Assembly: GCA_913041775.1 (NCBI GenBank)
Contig: CAJWJW010000031.1
Span: forward strand, 1 to 10,811
DNA from: an uncultured Flavobacteriales bacterium
GTDB lineage: Bacteria; Bacteroidota; Bacteroidia; Flavobacteriales; UBA7430
Direction of reading: 5' to 3'
DNA: 10,811 nt
Below are positions 7,443 through 10,811 of this stretch, piece after piece (the stretch's first letter is position 1; every line of letters begins with the position of its first letter). The notes beneath the pieces were generated by a model. The model worked only from the letters and a program-made list of their open reading frames with translations, had not been told where the DNA came from and did not search any database. A program made the position numbers and the translations under genes.

Positions 7443-8654
7443 ATGAAAAAAGTACAAATTTTATTAGCTCTAATTTTTTCTAGTAGTCTTTTGGCTCAAG
7501 AATACACTCATTTTACAGATGCAGAAGGATTGGTGAATAATTCAGTAAACTGTTTAACAATAGACGCAGATCAGAATATTTGGTTTGGTACTAATAATGG
7601 CGTTTCCATGTTCGATGGCGAAAATTGGACCTCTTATATTACTGAAGAAACTCCGGAATTGGTGTCCAATAGTATAACGGCAATTTTTGCTTCTACAAGT
7701 GGAAGTACTTGGTTCGGATCTGATTTTGGTATAAGTGTATTCGATGGTTTGTCTTGGCTTATTTTTACTGAGGCAGATGGGCTCGGTGATGATAGAATTA
7801 GCAGTATTTCAGAAGATGAAAATGGTGTAATTTGGGTAGGAGAAAAAAATGGAATTAGTAAATACGATGGTATAGAATGGACTTCCTATGGTTTGCCTTT
7901 CGGAGGTGTAAACGAAATTTCTTTCGATTCGAATAATGACTTGTGGCTAGCCCATGGTCTTTCTGGATTAATCCATTTTGATGGAGCTGATTTCACTACC
8001 TATAATACCAATTCTGGTTTGGTAAGTAATTTTGTTCGTACAATTGAAATTGACCAAGACGATAATAAATGGGTTGGTACAGCTCAAGGAATAACCGTTT
8101 TAAATACTAATAACGAACTTGTAGGTCACCATACAATGATGTTGCTTTTGCCTGAACCAGATACTTTAAACCCTGTGGTAGATATAGTTTTTGATTCACA
8201 AGGAAATGTTTGGACTGGTATTTATGTAAATTATCTAGTTACTGTAGGTGGTGTAGCTGCTTGGAATGGTGCTTCGTGGACTGGTTTTATAGACAGCGAA
8301 TTAGTAGGTCCTGTTGTAAGAGCTTTAGCGGTAGATGAAAATGATGCTATTTGGGTTGCCACAAGTGCTGGTGTTACTAAAATAAGTAATCCTGTTTTGT
8401 CTGTTCTTAATTTAGCAACTAATTCTGAAATTGTAGTTTATCCTAATCCTGCAGCTTCAAGTTTTGTTATTCATTCAGAAAATTCCATACTAGCCTATAA
8501 AGTAGTTAACCTATTAGGTATCGTGGTTTTGGAGTCTAGTGCTGTAAATGCAAATTCAACTCGTGTAAATTCAGAGAATTTATCTAGCGGATTATATATT
8601 GTAGAAGTCTTGACTTCAGAGGATAGAGTTAGAGAGTTTATTGTTATTGACTAA
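7443..8654 (+). CDS. Secreted seven-repeat beta-propeller (reg_prop type) protein with T9SS sorting domain
   Basis: Complete, 403 residues, starting 11 bases after the CotH gene. The signal peptide is MKKVQILLAL plus IFSSSLLAQ|E (cleavage near residue 19). Seven propeller strands recur about every 42 residues, marked by a Trp in IWFGT, TWFGS, IWVGE, LWLAH, KWVGT, VWTGI and IWVAT (Trp47, 90, 131, 168, 210, 257, 304), most followed by GI/GV and FDG-xxW. These are two-component-regulator propeller repeats, which normally form the periplasmic sensor half of hybrid histidine kinases. Here there is no transmembrane helix or kinase; instead residues ~328-403 form a type A T9SS sorting domain (VVYPNPAASSFVI, then SSGLYIVEV). 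So it is probably a secreted or surface-bound binding propeller and not a regulator, and its ligand is unknown. It is the last gene of the apparent ASST-CotH-propeller unit. Confidence 0.85.
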   Translation: MKKVQILLALIFSSSLLAQEYTHFTDAEGLVNNSVNCLTIDADQNIWFGTNNGVSMFDGENWTSYITEETPELVSNSITAIFASTSGSTWFGSDFGISVFDGLSWLIFTEADGLGDDRISSISEDENGVIWVGEKNGISKYDGIEWTSYGLPFGGVNEISFDSNNDLWLAHGLSGLIHFDGADFTTYNTNSGLVSNFVRTIEIDQDDNKWVGTAQGITVLNTNNELVGHHTMMLLLPEPDTLNPVVDIVFDSQGNVWTGIYVNYLVTVGGVAAWNGASWTGFIDSELVGPVVRALAVDENDAIWVATSAGVTKISNPVLSVLNLATNSEIVVYPNPAASSFVIHSENSILAYKVVNLLGIVVLESSAVNANSTRVNSENLSSGLYIVEVLTSEDRVREFIVID

Positions 8655-8719
8655 ACTATTTTGTGATACTATATTTTAAGCTATGTCGTTAAGGTCTGTC
8701 TTTTAAGCACGAATATTTT

Positions 8720-8938
8720 ATGGAAGAAATAACCTTCATCGATTTATTGGAGTTACTAGCTACATCTACCTTTTTAGGTTTACATTTTATCACGAGTAAA
8801 GAGCTTATCCAGAAAATGCTTGGCGGATTTTTACTGTTGGGATTTGTTTTTGACTTAGCAGATAGAACCTTACTATTTTACCAAGTGGTATATGACGTGA
8901 AAATAAGAGCTAGATTTATCTTAAAATCTAACTCTTAG
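8720..8938 (+). CDS. Small hydrophobic protein of unknown function (72 residues)
   Basis: An ATG at 8720 opens a 72-codon frame ending at tag 8936-8938, 65 bases after the propeller gene. The product begins acidic (MEEITFIDLLELL), has a hydrophobic segment around KMLGGFLLLGFVFDLADRTLLFYQVV (about residues 32-56) and ends basic (KIRARFILKSNS). This would suit a small membrane protein with one or two helices. I do not recognise a family. In favour of reality: it fills the space up to the convergent tsaB gene, and its stop falls inside a terminator hairpin, as the 3' end of a real gene would. Against: it is short, has no visible ribosome binding site, and overlaps the end of tsaB by 11 bases. 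Confidence 0.45.
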   Translation: MEEITFIDLLELLATSTFLGLHFITSKELIQKMLGGFLLLGFVFDLADRTLLFYQVVYDVKIRARFILKSNS

Positions 8939-8943
8939 CTTTT
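8904..8943. terminator. Bidirectional intrinsic terminator between the small ORF/T9SS unit and tsaB
   Basis: The arms TAAGAGCTAGATTT (8904-8917) and AAATCTAACTCTTA (8924-8937) pair at 13 of 14 positions around a 6-base loop. On the plus strand the stem is followed by gcttttgtgttttt; on the minus strand it is followed by ttttcacg. The U-tracts on both sides mean it can stop transcription from both directions. The stop codons of the small ORF (8936-8938) and of tsaB (8930-8928) both overlap the right arm. Confidence 0.75.
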
Positions 8944-9626
8944 GTGTTTTTATTTCCGTCAACGAAATCTTTTAGATAGTAAGGCTCAAAATAGGCTACA
9001 TCTTCAAAATCGTTATTTTGGTATTTTTGTTCAACCAAATCGGCAATAGACCTAGCAGATGGAAAAGTGGTAGGAGAGAAGCTTGTATTTTCTACTTGGT
9101 AGAGGTCTTTAGATTTTTCTGCTCCATCTCCAATAAAATGACAGTGTGCCTGATTTAAGAATTCCTCGTACGAATCAGGTTCTAGAATTAATGCTTCAGT
9201 ATCCTTAACTTTAAGAAGCTTTGTGTTGAATAAAGCTGTATACACCTCCATTCTACGAGCATCGAGCATAGGGATAAGTAAATCGGTGTTCGTTACCTTG
9301 TTTTCTAATAGATAGGTTCTACAAAGCACTTCAAGTGTTTCTACACTAATTAAAGGGATGTCTAAACCAAAGCACAAACCTTTTGCTGTAGAGATGCCTA
9401 TACGTAAGCCTGTATATGAGCCAGGCCCTTTACTTACAGCAATAGCATCAAGCATTTGAAGTTTCCTATTTGCTTTTTCACAAAGCTCTTCAATAAATAC
9501 ATGTAATTTTTCTGAGTGAGAAAAACTCCCTTCGTTATAATCTACAGACTCTAAAACTACTCCGTTTTCGCTTAGTGAAACAGAACAATTTTTGGTTGCT
9601 GTATCTAATGTTAGTATGAGTGCCAT
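8928..9626 (-). CDS. tsaB: tRNA threonylcarbamoyladenosine biosynthesis protein TsaB
   Basis: Complete, 232 residues, the usual TsaB length, with ATG at 9626-9624. The N-terminus MALILTLDTATKNCSVSLSE and the segment AVSKGPGSYTGLRIGISTAKGL (about residues 63-84) are the diagnostic ASKHA-fold motifs of TsaB/YeaZ. TsaB is the partner of TsaD and, with TsaE, transfers the threonylcarbamoyl group from threonylcarbamoyl-AMP to A37 of ANN-decoding tRNAs in the cytoplasm. TsaB itself lacks the metal-binding His residues of TsaD and acts as dimerisation partner and scaffold. The gene lies 64 bases downstream of the lipoprotein gene in the same orientation and may share its transcript, since I see no good promoter in the gap. 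The 3' end sits in the bidirectional terminator. Confidence 0.95.
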   Translation of the reverse strand: MALILTLDTATKNCSVSLSENGVVLESVDYNEGSFSHSEKLHVFIEELCEKANRKLQMLDAIAVSKGPGSYTGLRIGISTAKGLCFGLDIPLISVETLEVLCRTYLLENKVTNTDLLIPMLDARRMEVYTALFNTKLLKVKDTEALILEPDSYEEFLNQAHCHFIGDGAEKSKDLYQVENTSFSPTTFPSARSIADLVEQKYQNNDFEDVAYFEPYYLKDFVDGNKNTKAKS

Positions 9627-9690
9627 GTCTATTTTTTTGAACTGGCAATTTACACTTTATAAAGAGGCTTAATATAATTGAGGATGAATT

Positions 9691-10140
9691 TTATTGTTCC
9701 CAATTAGCGTTTTTTAATAGCAAGAATTCTAATTCTGTTAAGCTAGATTTTATGTCCTTAGGTATTTCACCTTTGTGTTTTATACTAATTGTATCTCTTT
9801 CATTGTAAATTGTTACCCTTGTAAGTGGTAAATCTTGTGCTCTCATATTAAACGCATTAGATTTTGAGAGTTCTTTTGTACTTAATAGCTTTTCTAGTGC
9901 TTTATAATCTGCTCGATCCATATACCAATTGTATACTCCTTGATGTTCTACAAATCTTTTCCCACTGTATTTTACGAGTCTATCATTATTTAAGCTCAAA
10001 GTATAAATAGGACAAGTACCAAAGCAAGCTCCCTCAGAAATTTCTACTTTTAATTTTTCTGCCGTATTTAGAACTCCATTCTCTTTCACACTAGTACACG
10101 ATACAAGTGTTGTAATTAGAACTACTATAAGTTTCTTCAT
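9691..10140 (-). CDS. DUF6438-like lipoprotein
   Basis: 149 residues from ATG 10140-10138. MKKLIVVLITTLVSC forms a lipoprotein signal peptide with lipobox LVSC, so Cys15 would be lipidated and the protein anchored to the envelope. The mature part begins with KLKVEISEGACFGTCPIYTL, where GxCFGxCPxY is the signature I associate with DUF6438 proteins of Bacteroidota. It continues with RFVEHQGVYNWYMDRADY and a C-terminal strand region with LPLTRVTIYN and TISIKHKGEIPKDI. The two cysteines in the signature could form a disulfide in the periplasm. Function is unknown. The frame stays open upstream to 10362, but that 74-residue extension is antisense to mpl and would bury the signal peptide, so the start at 10140 is chosen. 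It is divergent from mpl with a 43-base gap and upstream of tsaB. Confidence 0.8.
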   Translation of the reverse strand: MKKLIVVLITTLVSCTSVKENGVLNTAEKLKVEISEGACFGTCPIYTLSLNNDRLVKYSGKRFVEHQGVYNWYMDRADYKALEKLLSTKELSKSNAFNMRAQDLPLTRVTIYNERDTISIKHKGEIPKDIKSSLTELEFLLLKNANWEQ

Positions 10141-10171
10141 TGTAAAACGATTTATTATCTTTCCTTTTTTA

Positions 10172-10205
10172 CAAATATAACATATGCGAGTACATTTTAT
10201 TGCAA
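10172..10205 (-). promoter_or_regulatory. Candidate Bacteroidota promoter for the lipoprotein (and perhaps tsaB)
   Basis: On the minus strand TATATTTG (10179-10172) is a full match to the Bacteroidota -7 element TAnnTTTG. A TTG (10205-10203) lies 23 bases upstream, at the long end of the normal spacing. Transcription would start near 10165, about 25 bases before the lipoprotein ATG. The upstream half of the promoter lies inside the first codons of the divergent mpl gene. Confidence 0.5.
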
Positions 10206-10811
10206 TTGGAGGTGCAGCAATGCATAATTTAGCGCTAGCGCTCCATGAAAAGTCATATTTGGTTTCAGGTTCAGACGATTCAATCTTTAATCCGTCTAAA
10301 TCAAGATTAGAAAATGTCGGAATTTGCCCTGATTTATTTGGTTGGTTTCCTGAAAAAATCACAAAAGAAATAGATTCAGTAATCGTTGGAATGCACGCAA
10401 GAGCAGATAATCCCGAATTACTAAAAGCTCAAGAATTGGGTCTTTCTATATATTCCTACCCCGAATATTTATACGAACAATCTAAAAATAAAACTAGAAT
10501 TGTAATTGGTGGGAGTCATGGAAAGACAACTATTACTTCTATGATTTTACACGTTTTACAGAAACTTACTATCGAATGCGATTATATGGTTGGTGCTCAG
10601 CTTGCTGGATTTACCACTATGGTGAAATTAAGCGATGCACCATTTATCGTTTTAGAGGGAGACGAATATTTGTCTTCTCCTATTGATTTAAGACCTAAAT
10701 TTCATCTCTACAAACCCCATATTGCTCTTATTAGTGGTATTGCTTGGGATCATATTAATGTTTTTCCAACTTTTGAAAATTATTTGAGTCAGTTTGAAAT
10801 TTTTATAAATA
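10184..10811 (+). CDS. mpl: UDP-N-acetylmuramate:L-Ala-gamma-D-Glu-meso-DAP ligase Mpl, N-terminal part
   Basis: From ATG 10184 the frame is open to the window end, giving 209 residues of a protein that normally has about 450. The N-terminus MRVHFIAIGGAAMHNLALAL is the Rossmann-like UDP-MurNAc-binding domain of Mur ligases, with the GGAAMHNLA variant typical of Mpl rather than MurC. The ATP-binding P-loop GGSHGKTT is at residues 109-116. It is followed by LEGDEYLSSPIDLRPKF and ALISGIAWDHINVFPTFENY, which distinguish Mpl. The enzyme joins the recycled tripeptide L-Ala-gamma-D-Glu-meso-DAP to UDP-MurNAc in the cytoplasm, saving de novo peptidoglycan precursor synthesis. It is the divergent neighbour of the DUF6438-like lipoprotein gene. 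The truncation is only the window edge. Confidence 0.93.
   Translation, partial: MRVHFIAIGGAAMHNLALALHEKSYLVSGSDDSIFNPSKSRLENVGICPDLFGWFPEKITKEIDSVIVGMHARADNPELLKAQELGLSIYSYPEYLYEQSKNKTRIVIGGSHGKTTITSMILHVLQKLTIECDYMVGAQLAGFTTMVKLSDAPFIVLEGDEYLSSPIDLRPKFHLYKPHIALISGIAWDHINVFPTFENYLSQFEIFIN

Noticed and set aside
8674..8708. Repeated TTTTAAGC (8674-8681 and 8701-8708) before the small ORF
   Set aside because: Two 8-base AT-rich direct repeats are expected by chance in this composition, and no promoter-like spacing accompanies them.
9655..9664. CTTTATAAAG palindrome in the tsaB-lipoprotein gap
   Set aside because: It is short and AT-rich with no U-tract and no matching promoter elements; it is not distinguishable from background.
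10141..10362. A longer start (ATG at 10362) for the DUF6438-like lipoprotein
   Set aside because: It would place 74 residues antisense to mpl ahead of an obvious lipoprotein signal peptide; ATG at 10140 explains the signal peptide and lipobox.

Overview
This looks like a piece of environmental (probably marine) metagenome, not one intact locus. Almost all of it is low-GC, Bacteroidota-type DNA, most likely Flavobacteriales. Three predicted proteins carry type IX secretion (T9SS) C-terminal sorting domains, no start has a Shine-Dalgarno sequence, and mpl, tsaB and a DUF6438-like lipoprotein are of flavobacterial type. The first ~555 bases differ: they are much richer in G+C and encode, on the minus strand, the middle and C-terminal part of a proteobacterial-looking AmtB-family ammonium transporter. 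That gene is cut in mid-reading-frame where the AT-rich DNA begins.

Layout. (1) 1-~557: ammonium transporter fragment (minus). (2) ~555-854: C-terminal end of a GT-C type (HPWY-containing) membrane mannosyltransferase-like protein (plus). (3) 934-~3816: very AT-rich AsmA-like protein (plus), without an ATG/GTG/TTG start at its natural N-terminus and without its C-terminus. (4) ~3817-5160: an arylsulfotransferase (ASST) domain with a T9SS tail, lacking its N-terminus and signal peptide, read in the same frame as the AsmA part. (5) 5164-7431: a complete secreted CotH-kinase + lamin-tail-domain protein with a T9SS tail. (6) 7443-8654: a complete secreted seven-repeat beta-propeller protein with a T9SS tail. 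(7) 8720-8938: a small hydrophobic ORF convergent with tsaB, with a strong bidirectional terminator hairpin over the two 3' ends. (8) tsaB (minus) and a small DUF6438-like lipoprotein gene (minus). (9) The 5' half of mpl (plus), divergent from the lipoprotein gene and running off the window.

How the genes relate. The ASST, CotH and propeller genes are tightly spaced (3 and 11 bases apart), share one orientation and all end in sorting domains. They look like one transcription unit of exported or surface-attached proteins: a sulfate transferase, a protein kinase-like fold and a binding propeller. tsaB (tRNA t6A synthesis) and mpl (murein tripeptide recycling) are housekeeping genes.

The main caution is that the window has two mid-gene discontinuities, near 549-563 and near 3802-3825. 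Each leaves a truncated gene on both sides, and base composition shifts at each. The apparent AsmA-ASST fusion and the gene order across these points are therefore most likely assembly or cloning chimeras, and neither should be read as a new system without read-level support. I see no tRNA, rRNA, CRISPR array, insertion sequence or phage gene.
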